This document shows positions 43,426-54,131 of a stretch of DNA of 64,000 bases, one piece after another; position 1 is the first letter of the stretch; each line of letters opens with the position of its first letter. The position numbers and the translations under genes are program-made. The stretch is from Corallium rubrum. Its lineage: Eukaryota; Cnidaria; Anthozoa; Scleralcyonacea; Coralliidae. The notes below the pieces were generated by a model. It worked only from the letters and a program-made list of their open reading frames with translations, had not been told where the DNA came from and made no database searches. The DNA is taken from positions 11,562,676 to 11,626,675 of the forward strand of contig OZ036013.1 of NCBI GenBank assembly GCA_964035015.1, given 5' to 3'.

Positions 43426-43705
43426 TCCATGAAATGTCCCATGTGGTCTATTGATACTGAAACTTCTTCTAATCAGACAGTGTTTGGCTGGATAGAGGTA
43501 TTAAGGCGAGTATCTGGTGCCTCAAAAGCAGACAACTCAGAGTAAATAAGGGGTAAATATTAGGTAGTTAAGAATTAAGATGACTAGGATGCCCATGAAA
43601 TGTTGCATATGGTCTATTCATATTGCTTCTTCTAATCAGACAGTGACTGGCTGGATAGAGGTATGTGTTAAGGCGAGTATCTGGTGCCTCAAAACCAGAC
43701 AGCTT
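43426..43705 (+). repeat. Tandem duplication, ~165 bp period
   Basis: Two copies share TCCATGAAATGTCCCATGTG (or CCCATGAAATGTTGCATATG), TCTTCTAATCAGACAGTG, TGGCTGGATAGAGGTAT and AAGGCGAGTATCTGGTGCCT. No coding signal. Confidence 0.8.
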
Positions 43706-43954
43706 GGCAGCTAAGGGATTGCAGCAAGTGGCTGCGATTGACCTTACAAAATATTTTGGAGCCTTGGCTGTCCATGTCGAATTCACTGTACAACAGTGAT
43801 TCGTAGGCATGCTGATGATGAGCTCTGATATGAAGCAAAACAGTCCTAAAAAGTTGTCTCCAATAATGATAAAAAAAATGCAAAAGCCAAGTCCTTAAAA
43901 AATCATAAAACGTTGTATAAAAAACACAAGTTAAAACTGTAAGATTTTTCTAAA

Positions 43955-44095
43955 TAGTCTTGTCAGAATGCAGGAAATGCCATTTCAGGGAACCAAATTT
44001 TAAAAAATTTCCGGGGGGGCATGCCCCCGGACCCCCCTGGAAATAATATTTCCGGGTTTGACGTACTCTGAAAAATTCCTGGATCTGCCCGTTAC
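43955..44095. repeat. Dispersed repeat with GC-rich palindrome
   Basis: GCAGGAAATGCCATTTCAGG, then TCCGGGGGGGCATGCCCCCG and GACCCCCCTGGAAA. Related fragments lie at 9625-9700 and 38330-38430. Confidence 0.8.
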
Positions 44096-44179
44096 GCACC
44101 AATGCAAGTCTATCTACATAGGCAACATCTACAGTATAACAACAGCAAACCAGAATTGGTTTACAGGTTTTTGCAATCT

Positions 44180-44510
44180 CACAGACTACTGTACAGCAGA
44201 TGGGCATAACTCGGGTACACAGCACTTGCAACAGAACAGACTGGGTACACAGCATTGGCAATATAAAAGACAACAGCATATTGAGCGTGACGGTGCAGCT
44301 TTGCAATTTAACAGACTACAGCATACGGGGCGTGGCCCTGGTATACAGCATTTGCAATATAACAGACTACAGCATACTGGGTATATAGTATTTGCAATAT
44401 AACAGACTACAGCATACTGGGTGTGACCCTGTTATACAGCACTTGCAATATAACAGACTACAGTATACTGGGTGTGACCCTGGTATACAGCATTTGCAAC
44501 TTTACGGCGA
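44180..44510 (+). repeat. ~52 bp minisatellite
   Basis: Units share AATATAACAGACTACAGCAT, ACTGGGTGTGACCCTG and GTATACAGCATTTGC. It merges into the next satellite through GCATTTGCAACT. Confidence 0.85.
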
Positions 44511-44559
44511 AAATATCGCAACTCTAGCCTGGAATTATTATCACCAGCCATTTACTGGT

Positions 44560-46640
44560 ATTGTAGCTCAGTATGAGCTTGATTTCAATTATTATTGCTG
44601 GCAGTTTATAACTCTAACTCGGCATGGTAGCTCAGCGGGAGCTGTGTTTCAAATTTAGTAGTGCCGGCCAATTACAAATCCAGCCTGGTATGGTAGCCCA
44701 GTTTGAGTTTTTGCTCAAATTATTATCACCTGCCATCTACAGCTCTAGCTGGTATGGTAGCCTGCCATTTACAACTCTAGCCTGGGATGGTAGCCCAGTA
44801 TGAGTTTTTGTTCAATTATTATCATTCGCCATTTACAACTCTAGCCTGGTATGGTAGCCCAGTATGAGTTTTTGTTCAAATTATTATCGCGTCAGCCATT
44901 TGCAACTCTAGCCTGGTATGGTAGCCCAGTATGAGTTTTTGTTCAAATTATTATCGCGTGCCATTTACAATTCTAGCCTGGTATGGTAGCCCAGTATGAG
45001 TTTTGGTTCAAATTATTATCGCGTGCCATTTACAACTCTAGCCTGGTATGGTAGCCCAGTTTGAGTTTTGGCTCAAATTATTATCGCGTGCCATTTGCAA
45101 CTCTAGCCTGGTATGGTAGCCCAGTATGAGATTTTGTTCAAATTATTATCGCGTGCCATTTGCAACTCTAGCCTGGTATGGTAGCCCAGTATGAGTTTTT
45201 GTTCAAATTATCATCGCGTGCATTTGCAACTCTAGCCTGGTATGGTAGCCCAGTATGAGTTTTTGTTCAAATTATCATCGCGTGCATTTGCAACTCTAGC
45301 CTGGTATGGTAGCCCAGTATGAGTTTTTTGACCAAATTATTACCGTGTGCCATTTGCAACTCTAGCCTGGTATGGTAGCCCGGTATGAGTTTTTGTTCAA
45401 ATTATCATCGCGTGCCATTTGCAACTCTAGCCTGGTATGGTAGCCCAGTATGAGTTTTGGTTCAAATTATTACCGCGTGCCATTTACAACTCTAGCCTGG
45501 TATGGTAGCCCAGTATGAGTTTTTGTTCAAATTATTATTGCTTGCCATTTACAACTCTAACCTGGTATGGTGGCCCAGTATGAGTTTTTGTTCAAATTGT
45601 TATTGCTTGCCATTTACAACTCTAGCCTGGTATGGTAACCCAGTATGAGTTTTGGTTCAAATTATTACCGCGTGCCATTTACAACTCTAGCCTGGTATGG
45701 TAGCCCAGTATGAGTTTTTTATCAAATTATTACCGCGTGCCATTTACAATTCTAGCCTGGTATGGTAGCCCAGTATGAGTTTTTTATCAAATTATTACCG
45801 CGTGCCATTTACAACTCTAGCCTGGTATGGTAGCCCAGTATGAGTTTTTGTTCAAATTATTATCGCGTCAGCCATTTGCAACTCTAGCCTGGTATGGTAG
45901 CCCAGTATGAGTTTTTGTTCAAATTATTATCGCGTCAGCCATTTGCAACTCTAGCCTGGTATGGTAGCCCAGTATGAGTTTTTGTTCAAATTATTATCGC
46001 GTCAGCCATTTGCAACTCTAGCCTGCTACGCCGTAGCCCAGTATGAGTTTTTGTTCAAATTATTATCGCTCACCATTCATAACTCGAGCCTGGTAGGGTA
46101 ACCCAGTATGAGCTTTTGTTCAAATTATTATCGCTTTCCATTTGCAACTCTAGCCTGGGATGGTAGCCCAGTAGGAGTTTTTGTTCAATGAGTATCGCTT
46201 GCCATTTACAACTCTAGCCTGGGATGGTAGCCCAGTATGAGTTTTTGTTCAAATTATTATCGCTCACAATTTGCAACCTAGCCTGGTATGGTAGCCCAGT
46301 ATGAGTTTTTTGTTCAATTATTATCGCTTGCCATTTACAACTCTAGCCTGGTATGGTAGCCCAGTATGAGTTTTTGTTCAAATTATTATCGCTTGCCATT
46401 TGCAACTCTAGCCTGGTTTGGTAGCCCAGTATGAGTTTTTGATCAAATTATTATCGCTCACCATTTATAACTCGAACCTGGTACGGTAGCCCAGTATGAG
46501 TTTTTGTTCAAATTGTTATCGCTCGCCATTTATTTATGCTGTGTATGGCGTCATCTCAATGACGAGTTTTGGTTCAAATTATTATCACTCGCCATTCAGA
46601 ACTGTAGCCTGGTAGGTAGCTCAGTATGAGCTGGGTTGCA
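44560..46640 (+). repeat. ~65 bp satellite with tRNA D-arm-like core
   Basis: About 31 units share CAACTCTAGCCTGGTATGGT, AGCCCAGTATGAGTTTTTGT and TCAAATTATTATCGCGTGCC. The first units preserve a stronger D-arm/A-box look (GGTAGCTCAGCGGGAGC at about 44627 and TAGCTCAGTATGAGC at about 44564); later ones have TAGCCCAGTATGAG. No B box was found. Unrelated in sequence to the 25.9-27.9 kb satellite outside this core. Confidence 0.92.
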
Positions 46641-46714
46641 AAATCCGTATTGCCTGCTACGTACAACTCCAGCTGGAACTGTACCACAGTAATACAGTAT
46701 GAGTTCTGTCTCCT

Positions 46715-46899
46715 GTGGTAGCAACGTTGGGTGCAGGTAATGAGTTAGTACAGTGCTTGGAGGCTGAGAACCAGGGCTCTCAGCTTGGTGGTCGGATCAG
46801 GAACAACGCTAGCCATTTCCCTGATCCTGCTCCAAGCACGGATGACTCAACGCTAAACAGAATCCAATATTCACACCTGCTACCCAACCATCCATACGG
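46715..46899 (+). CDS. Candidate exon, duplicated at 52930-53028
   Basis: The open frame ends GGRIRNNASHFPDPAPSTDD, STLNRIQYSHLLPNHPYG at a consensus donor (ACGG-GTAAGTAT, GT at 46900). The copy at 52930-53028 keeps the frame, with a 6 base in-frame deletion and the same donor, which suggests past coding selection. The protein is not recognised. Confidence 0.4.
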
Positions 46900-46985
46900 G
46901 TAAGTATATATTGTAACGAGACTGGTCGTTCCCGGAGACTAATACGGAGTGTGTTGGAAACAATCGACGTAGGTTTTAAATGAGG
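46785..46985 (+). repeat. 200 bp direct repeat, left copy
   Basis: Nearly identical to 52917-53115, from GGTGGTCGGATCAGGAACAA to CAATCGACGTAGGTTTTAA. The two copies bracket 5.9 kb containing the Ginger element, a hAT element and a MITE. Confidence 0.92.
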
Positions 46986-47117
46986 TTATGAAATAACCAA
47001 GGTTAAAACACAGGAGAGCGCAAGGTTAAGTGTTGGCAGCTAATTGGTCTAATTATACACAGCTTATATGGACACTGTTGACGAGTTGCTAGAAAGAATG
47101 CGCATTACGTTACTTAA

Positions 47118-47266
47118 GCCAGTTTTCCACTAGGCGACTTCTTTCGCGCGAAGCGACTTTTTCTTTTGTCTCATGAGCTCTGAGCTGGGACTAATCAGAA
47201 ATCTATTGAATTCGAACAAAAGAAAGTCGCTTCGCGCGAAAAAAATCGCCTAGTGGAAAACCGGCT
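47118..47266. mobile_element. 149 bp MITE beside the Ginger element
   Basis: The ends pair GCCAGTTTTCCACTAGGCGA with its complement, and inner arms GCGCGAAGCGACTTT with AAAGTCGCTTCGCGC. TTAA lies on each side (47114-47117 and 47267-47270). Noncoding. Confidence 0.85.
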
Positions 47267-47479
47267 TTAATCCTTTATTACTTGTGCTAGTGTCATGGTC
47301 TCAATACTCCCCTGGTCTCAACGTTCCCCTATTAGTATGCGCATGCGCGCGGAAGCGGTGTTGCATGTCAACAAATCTCGTGGTCTCAGTTCTCCCCTCG
47401 CTTCTGTCGCTGTTCGAACAATTTTCTTCACTTGCAAACACACTCGATACTATTTCAATTTTACTCAAAAGTCTTCAGT

Positions 47480-47753
47480 ATGGCGACACAACAAGAGCCT
47501 AGCGCAGAACCTGCTGTCGTAGCTGAATCTGAGCGTAAAACGAGAAGCGATCGCATGGCTCAACACAACGAAAAATGCGAGCGTATCGTGCATTATTTAC
47601 GCCATGGTAAACATCTAGATGGTTTGACCAAAAATCAACAGCGAACTGTTCGTGGCCAAGCTAAGAATTATATTCTGGATGAGACAAGTAATTTCCCGGC
47701 ATTTCCCCTCTGTCTCTGGTATATTTCTCATGGTTTCACATACATATAAATAA

Positions 47754-47808
<55 letters not shown>

Positions 47809-50008
47809 CATGTTCATAACAATTTATCATGATTTTTAGATAACGAGTTGTATTATACGAGTGGAAAGGAGATCGTCCGAAAAAAGGTTGTCCTTACTGT
47901 TCAAGAAACCAAGGAAATTTTGCATCACCATCACAGCGACGCAATGGGAGGACACAGTGGTGTCAATAACACATTGTTCAAAGTTTCCAGTTTCTATCAT
48001 TGGAATGGAATGAAAGAAGACATTCAGGAATATGTGAGTTGATTATTACAATAAAATACTTTATTCAAATGTCTTGTTATACCTTGCGGTTACCATAATT
48101 TCAGTTTATTCTGTGCGTTAAAAACATTTGTTGTTGGCTAGGGACATGCCTGTAGAAAGTAGGAAGCCATGGAGCGACGCTACCTCCAAAGTCTAAGGCT
48201 ACATGCCAACAAGTATGTGTTTTGCTTTTAATAGGCCAACCAAACAATCTGAATTCAAAACAACTTTCTGGTTTAATTTAATTAATTTTACTATATATCT
48301 TGCTTTAGGTTCTTAAGAACATAGACATCGCCCAGCAGAAACAGAAAAAACAATATGAAAAAAGAAAGGCAAAGGGTGTGAAAACATTTGTTATAAAGGT
48401 TGGGGATACTGTTTTCAAAAAACAAATGAAAAATGAGTCAAGAAAGGGTGGAAAGATGGAGCCTACTTGGATAGGACCATACAGGTACATAATTTGGCAA
48501 CTGTGCCATTGTAAAGAGTTACTTAACGTCGAAGACTCTGTGTTGGACAGGGTGAATACTAAAGTAGTGTGCATGGGGGCACATTGCACATAAAGAGTTA
48601 GCAGGACACAGTCACACTGTTAACTCATTAACATCAAAGACTCCTCCCATTGCAATATGCCCCCAGTTTATTGTTTCAGTGGGTTAGGATTTTTATCTTG
48701 TGGTTTTAATATATCCTTAATTATATAATACTGGTTATGTTATTACCTCATTCTTTTAGAGTGACAGAAATTGACAAAATGCAAAGGGCAACCCTTATTT
48801 CCTTGAAGGATGGTGCTGTGCCATTGAAAAAAAAAGTCCCTTATGACCAACTGCGACCCTATACAAGCGAACTGCATGACAGCATCTCATCACCAGCAGA
48901 TGACAGCACCTCACCACCAGCCAATGACAGCACCTCACCACCACCCAGTGATAGCACCTCACCACCAGCCAATGACAGCACCTCACCACCACCCAGTGAT
49001 AGCACCTCACCACCAGCCAATGACAGCACCTCACCACCACCCAGTGATAGCACCTCACCACCAGCCAATGACAGCAACTCACCACCACCAAGTGATAGCA
49101 CCTCACCACCACCCAGTGACAGCACCTCACCAGCACCCAGTGATAGCACCTCACCACCAGCCAATGACAACACCTCACCACCACCTGATGAAAACACTCT
49201 GCCACCACCATCCAACAAAATCACCAAAAACACACAAAAAAGAAGACCCAAACAAGTTTTGCGTTCGTGTCCAAATCCGAAGACTGGCAAATTGGTGTCA
49301 ACAACTCTGCAAGCAGACTACTTGCTGACAGATGAACACATCGATCATGGCCAGTGGTTGACCTCAAAAAAGTTTCCAGGTGCAACAGGTTTGCACTCCG
49401 TGTTAGCCTTTGAAAGCAAAACGCCAAAGGTAGAGAAGAAAGAAGACTTTGTGCAAGTTATTAACATGGGTGGAAATCACTGGGTGACAGTTACCAACAT
49501 TGGTTGTGAAAGCAACAGAATTAAAGTTTATGACTCTCTTAACTATCTCTGTGCCAAACTCCCAGAGAGTGATAGACAGAAGTTCCACACCTCATTAGCA
49601 GCATTGCTCAACACAAGCTTGGCAGCCATGGTGATCGAGTGGCCATCAATGGTACAGCAAAAAGGCTGTTCTGATTGTGAACTTTTTTCCCTAGCAGTTA
49701 TTGTCAGCCTTTGTAATGGTGATGACCCTGGGCTTCAAGTATATGACCAAAGTGTCATGAGAATACATTTATCTCTTTGTATTCAGTGTGAAGAGATTAC
49801 TACATTTCCAGTTACGTCATCAAGATGTGTTGTGGGACTTGGTGATGAAGAAACTGTAGACCTATTCTGCCATTGCAGAATGCCATATAGTGATGGTGTT
49901 TTTATGATTGAGTGCTCAAAATGTTTCAGTTGGTTCCATCGATCGTGTGAGAAGGTTCCAAGAACTGTCACAAGCAAAACAAATTTTTATTGTAAAAATT
50001 GTAAATAA
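47480..50008 (+). CDS. Core-less Ginger transposase with Ulp1 protease and PHD finger
   Basis: Exons 47480-47687, 47840-48033, 48309-48484 and 48760-50008 have GT-AG borders and join in phase (1, 0, 2) to 609 codons including the stop. In order: an N-terminal region (MATQQEPSAEPAVVAESERK); an integrase H2C2-like part (ILHHHHSDAMGGHSGVNNTL, FYHWNGMKEDIQEY); then directly the integrase tail (IDIAQQKQKKQYEKRKAKG, GGKMEPTWIGPYRVTEI, a GPY motif); a Pro/Ser/Thr repeat; a Ulp1/SENP-like protease with His (GGNHWVTVTNIG, codon 49478), Asp (KVYDSL, 49532) and Cys (QQKGCSDCELFSLA, 49676); and a C-terminal PHD finger (CHCRMP...CSKCFSWFHRSC...CKNC). The rve/DDE core that should sit between exons 2 and 3 has only 275 bp of intron to occupy and is absent. 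A possible extra exon at 48105 (LCVKNICCW) ends in a stop. Spliced as predicted, the protein could bind and process but not transpose. Confidence 0.75.
48885..49190 (+). repeat. Coding VNTR in the Ginger gene
   Basis: About twelve 24 bp units alternate between PANDSTSP and PPSDSTSP octapeptides. It links the integrase tail to the Ulp1-like domain as a flexible Ser/Thr/Pro linker. Confidence 0.95.
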
Positions 50009-50337
50009 ATATAATTTGTAAATACTTGATGTGCATATTACTGCTTGAACAGGCGAACCGAGGCCACGTATGCTTACAAACTAAATCAGTATTTCCAGTT
50101 AATTTTTCGCTTTTAACAAAAAATGAAAAGATTGACAGATCCTGTACCCTCATCTTAATTTGCTGCAAGTCTAAGAACTGTCAAAGATGATCAGTTAGTA
50201 CGAATTTAGAAATGTATTAACTTTGTGTAAGTGGCCTCGGTTCGCCAGTTTTAGCAGTAAAATGTGTAAACTATAAAATTGTAAATAAAATTAATAGGAA
50301 AATAATCTCAATGCACCTTACTTCATTACTATAACAT
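50009..50337. other. 3' flank of the Ginger gene
   Basis: AT-rich. AATAAA-like ATAAATATAATTTG follows the stop closely, and GTAAATAAAATTAATAGG occurs at about 50280. Two GGCGAACCGAGGCCAC-type words (50053 and, in inverted sense, 50233) are imperfect inverted repeats. Confidence 0.4.
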
Positions 50338-51750
50338 TCAGACCAGTCTTGATACTCTCCAGTCTGAGTTATCTCTTTTAAAAATTATAACAGGAGATAC
50401 CCCAGACTGGGGAGTATTCAGACCAGTCTCAATACTCCCCAGTCTGAGACAGAGTTATCTCATTTAAAAAATTATAACAGGAGATACCCCAGACTGGGGA
50501 GTATTCAGACCAGTCTTGATACTCCCCCAGTCTGAGTTATCTCATTTAAAAAATTATAACAGGAGATACCCCAGACTGGGGAGTATTCAGGCCAGTCTTG
50601 ATACTCTCCAGTCTGAGTTATCTCTTTTAAAAATTATAACAGGAGATACCCCAGACTGGGGAGTATTCAGACCAGTCTCGATACTCCCCAGTCTGAGTTA
50701 TCTCTTTTAAAAAATTATAACAGGAGATACCCCAGCCGGGGAGTATTCAGGCCAGTCTCGATACTCCCGTAGTCCTGAGTTTCTCAAATCTGACGTCAGT
50801 GGACACATGCACACATTGTGTGTCTATTTTTATGTTAAGCAAACGAATGACTATAGCCTTGTAAATAATATAGACCGTCATTTTTTGTAGTTCATGAATC
50901 TCAAACAGTACAAGTATGCAAACTGCATGGTCACCTACGTGGAACCCTTCTGCCCCAAACAAAAGCCACAAAGAAACAAGTTCAGTCTGAGTTATCTCAT
51001 TTAAAAAATTATAACAGGAGATACCCCAGACTGGGGAGTATTCAGACCAGTCTCGATACTCCCCAGTCTGAGACAGAGTTATCTCATTTAAAAAATTATA
51101 ACAGGAGATACCCCAGACTGGGGAGTATTCAGACCAGTCTTGATACTCCCCCAGTCTGAGTTATCTCATTTAAAAAATTATAACAGGAGATACCCCAGAC
51201 TGGGGAGTATTCAGGCCAGTCTCGATACTCCCCAGTCTGAGTTATCTCTTTTAAAAATTATAACAGGAGATACCCCAGACTGGGGAGTATTCAGGCCAGT
51301 CTCGATACTCCCGTAGTCCTGAGTTTCTCAAATCTGACGTCAGTGGACACATGCACACATTGTGTGTCTATTTTTATGTTAAGCAAACGAATGACTATAG
51401 CCTTGTAAATAATATAGACCGTCATTTTTTGTAGTTCATGAATCTCAAACAGTACAAGTATGCAAACTGCATGGTCACCTACGTGGAACCCTTCTGCTCC
51501 AAACAAAAGCCACAAAGAAACAAGTTCAGTCTGAGTTATCTCATTTAAAAAATTATAACAGGAGATACCCCAGCTGGGGAGTATTCAGACCAGTCTTGAT
51601 ACTCCCCAGTCTGAGTTATCTCTTTTAAAAATTATAACAGGAGATACCCCAGCTGGGGAGTATTCAGACCAGTCTCGATACTCTCCAGTCTGAGTTATCC
51701 CTTAAAAATTATAACAGGAGATACCCCAGACTTAGTCTGAGTTATCTCTT
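50338..51750. repeat. Array of TIR-like motifs inside the Ginger element
   Basis: About 11 units of roughly 85 bp share GTATTCAGACCAGTCTCGAT, ACTCCCCAGTCTGAGTTATC, TAAAAAATTATAACAGGAGA and TACCCCAGACTGGGGA. A longer 544 bp period repeats a 250 bp spacer (50740-50990 and 51284-51534), nearly identical. The GTCTCGATACTCCCCAGTCT core resembles the left terminus of the element (GGTCTCAATACTCCCCTGGT) and the right subterminal AACTCAGACTGGGGGA. Confidence 0.9.
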
Positions 51751-52043
51751 TTAAAAAATATACAAAAGTGATCATATTTATAAAGAAACAATACGATATT
51801 TAACGGCCTTACCATATCTAACAATAATGTGCCTTCACAAGAATACTTTTAAAGTCTTTTTTTTTGTAAATAAGCAAAGATAAAAAGCAAAATATAAACG
51901 GGGATAACTCAGACTGGGGGAGCGTTCAGGCCAGCTAGCTACGTGCTCAGTGTTCCGCTGTTTTCGCGCATGCGCAGATAATCAAAAGGGATAACTCAGA
52001 CTGGGGGAATGCTGAGACCGTGACACTAGCACAGACGTTAGAC

Positions 52044-52810
52044 CAGGCCTCGCAAAATCGCCTGCCCGACGTCCCGGGGCAGGCAAAATTTCTGTCGGGC
52101 AACCAAAATCTCTAGTGTGATGTCCCGACGGGCAACCAGAAATTTACTTACAGACCACGATAAGTTACACACTTTTAGTTTTACAATAGTTTTTATTAGT
52201 AAATGTGTTAATCAAGCCGTGTAAAGAGATGGTTTATTGTTTTGATCTTTGATAAGTATATTGAAATTTACAAAATCGATGTGAAAAGGGATTCTCGTGC
52301 ATGAACCGAGTCAAGAATTCCCAAAGAACATGTTTGCATAATGATATTTTGAATGACCTGATGCAACAATCAGCCGATGGGTGTGAAGTGGACGAATACT
52401 CACCTGATAAAGCAGTGGAACATTGGTTTTTCTCGGGGAAAGGCACAAGGCACCTATCTCAAAAAACTCCATAGCGAAAAAGAAAGGAAAGGTCAGTGGA
52501 TGAGGAGATGGATCTCTCAGAAGACTCAGAAGAGGAATCAGAGGATCCCGTGCATGTAGACAATTCTTCAGAAGGAGATTCATCAGAATCAGTTACTGTT
52601 TTGGAATAGCTGTATTGTATTAAACATACTGTAAATAACATTGCGTTTGAACTTTGACATTAATAAATGTTGTGATTTGTTGGTTTGTTGTGATTAATTT
52701 TTGACTTAATAATAATTGAGGTGGGCAAGTTAGAAATGGCTTCGGGCAACCAAATTTCTCGTGGCACCTGCCCAAGGGCAATCATGTATTTTCAAATTTT
52801 GCGAGGCCTG
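52044..52810 (+). mobile_element. 767 bp hAT element, 8 bp target duplication
   Basis: The ends are CAGGCCTCGCAAAAT and ATTTTGCGAGGCCTG, with perfect CGTTAGAC duplications (52036-52043 and 52811-52818). GCCCGACG and GGGCAACCA words recur near both ends. It carries the C-terminal piece of a hAT transposase (52280-52609). It landed 10 bp outside the right end of the Ginger element. Confidence 0.93.
52280..52609 (+). pseudogene. hAT transposase C-terminal (dimerisation) fragment
   Basis: The frame reads CEKGFSCMNRVKNSQRTCLH, NDILNDLMQQSADG and KAVEHWFFSGKGTRHL. It matches the ERgFS-x-xNrIK...L...l...L layout and the following W-containing segment at the C-terminus of ZNF862-like hAT transposases. 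One TAG (52472) separates it from an acidic tail (DEEMDLSEDSEEESEDP) that ends at 52609. The catalytic region is absent. Its persistence in a 767 bp element suggests an internal deletion derivative. Confidence 0.8.
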
Positions 52811-52916
52811 CGTTAGACACACGATATTTACGGCGAGATTTGTTTCCCACCATTCCCCTAATACTCCATCAGTTATCAGAACTGATGTTTGAAGGGTACA
52901 GGTGTGACGGCTGCAT

Positions 52917-53115
52917 GTGGTGGTGGTCGGATCAGGAACAACGCTAGCCATTTCCCTGATCCTGCTCCAAGCACGGATGACTCAAACAGAATCCAATATT
53001 CACACCTGCTACCCAACCATCCATACGGGTAAGTATATATTGTAACGAGACTGGTCGTTCCAGGAGACTAATACGGAGTGTGTTGGAAACAATCGACGTA
53101 GGTTTTAATTGTCAA
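52917..53115 (+). repeat. 200 bp direct repeat, right copy
   Basis: Matches 46785-46985, including the candidate exon end and GTAAGTAT donor (GT at 53029), with a 6 base deletion. Confidence 0.92.
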
Positions 53116-53284
53116 TCTCGTCCCCAGGACCTTTGTGGGGATGGTTGTCAGCTTGCTGACTACCTTGCTACCCGAAGGCCTTCACGGGGTTGTTTGAATA
53201 TTAATTTATAAGTAGTGTTGGGTTTTTTATTAAAATAATTTCGGTGAATATGCTAAAATATCTAATTAAAAAAAACAAAAACTC

Positions 53285-53464
53285 CTGTAGAAGACGTTGT
53301 AGTGAATGTAGTCGATGAAGAGGTAGAAGACATCGTAATCATCAGAGACGAAGAGGTACGTGAACAGCAAACTGATCAACGATTTACAGAAAATGTTCGT
53401 AGATGTAAAGAAAAGCACCAAGCCGATCATAGACGTAAATACAAACTTCAAAAGAAACAGTGAA
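53285..53464 (+). CDS. Possible coding exon, acidic then basic peptide
   Basis: An open run reads DVVVNVVDEEVEDIVIIRDE, REQQTDQRFTENVRRCKEKH and HRRKYKLQKKQ then TGA. An acceptor-like CTCCTGTAG precedes it, but the phase does not fit the donor at 53029. Not recognised; it could also be a retroelement remnant. Confidence 0.3.
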
Positions 53465-54131
53465 GTGCCAGTAAATAATGACAATGTGAACACTGTGACA
53501 TTACATCATCAACATGATGTTGGTGCTTCGAGTTTATTTAATTCAGAGTCTGACTCTGACTCTGAAAGTGACTTTGATGGGTTTTACTGCAGAATAAAAC
53601 TGTTTTGATTAATTAATGTTTTCTTAATATATTTCTTGTGGTGTACAGTCACCTGACAAATAGGTGGGATACTAAAAATTATGGTAACTAGTGGGATACT
53701 AAAACTTTGAACCCTGGTATCCCATGGGATACTGAAAAAAATTTAAATTTCAGACCCTGGGTATTCATTTGGTTGATAAATTTATTTGTGTATATAATTG
53801 TGCAACCTATTACTTTTTTTAATACAATCCATACATGCACTAATTTACCACTCCAAGTTTTTGACATTGTTGTGGCAATTCGTAGCATTAGGTTCAAATT
53901 TGCCACTCACATGCAATCTCACAAAATGCGAGTGAACTTTTGGCTTTGGCAAGTTTTAGCAAGTAAGAAAACATTTCACTAGCAAAGTTTTGTGAGTGTG
54001 ACCCGAATTGGGTAAATTGAAGTTTCAGTAAGTGACTTTTCGAAGCTTGTGATATGTTTGTCTGAGTGTGTCTGACGATCGAAGAAACAAAAGGAGCGAA
54101 GAAAAGGCACCTAGTAGGAGATGGATGTAGC
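53465..54131. other. Unassigned DNA
   Basis: Bases 53660-53760 have GGGATACTAAAA and CTGGTATCCCATGGGATACT words similar to those at 6940-7010. A serine/aspartate repeat frame at 53540-53590 is too short to judge. Confidence 0.4.

Larger units (their letters stand above)
47283..52033 (+). mobile_element. Ginger-type (integrase-related) DNA transposon, 4.75 kb
   Basis: Inverted ends of 21 bp with one mismatch: TGTGCTAGTGTCATGGTCTC at the left, the complement of TGTGCTAGTGTCACGGTCTC at the right. GCGCATGCGC occurs just inside both ends. The element carries one multi-exon gene (47480-50008) with integrase-related, Ulp1-like and PHD regions, a combination described for Ginger transposons, whose ends also start with TG. 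Downstream is an array at 50338-51750. No 4 bp target duplication is apparent (TACT left, GACG right), so one end may be altered or off by a few bases. Confidence 0.75.

Noticed and set aside
48795-49290. Three other long frames over the Ginger Pro/Ser repeat
   Set aside because: Shadow frames of the 24 bp coding VNTR; only the plus frame 48760-50008 continues into recognisable domains.
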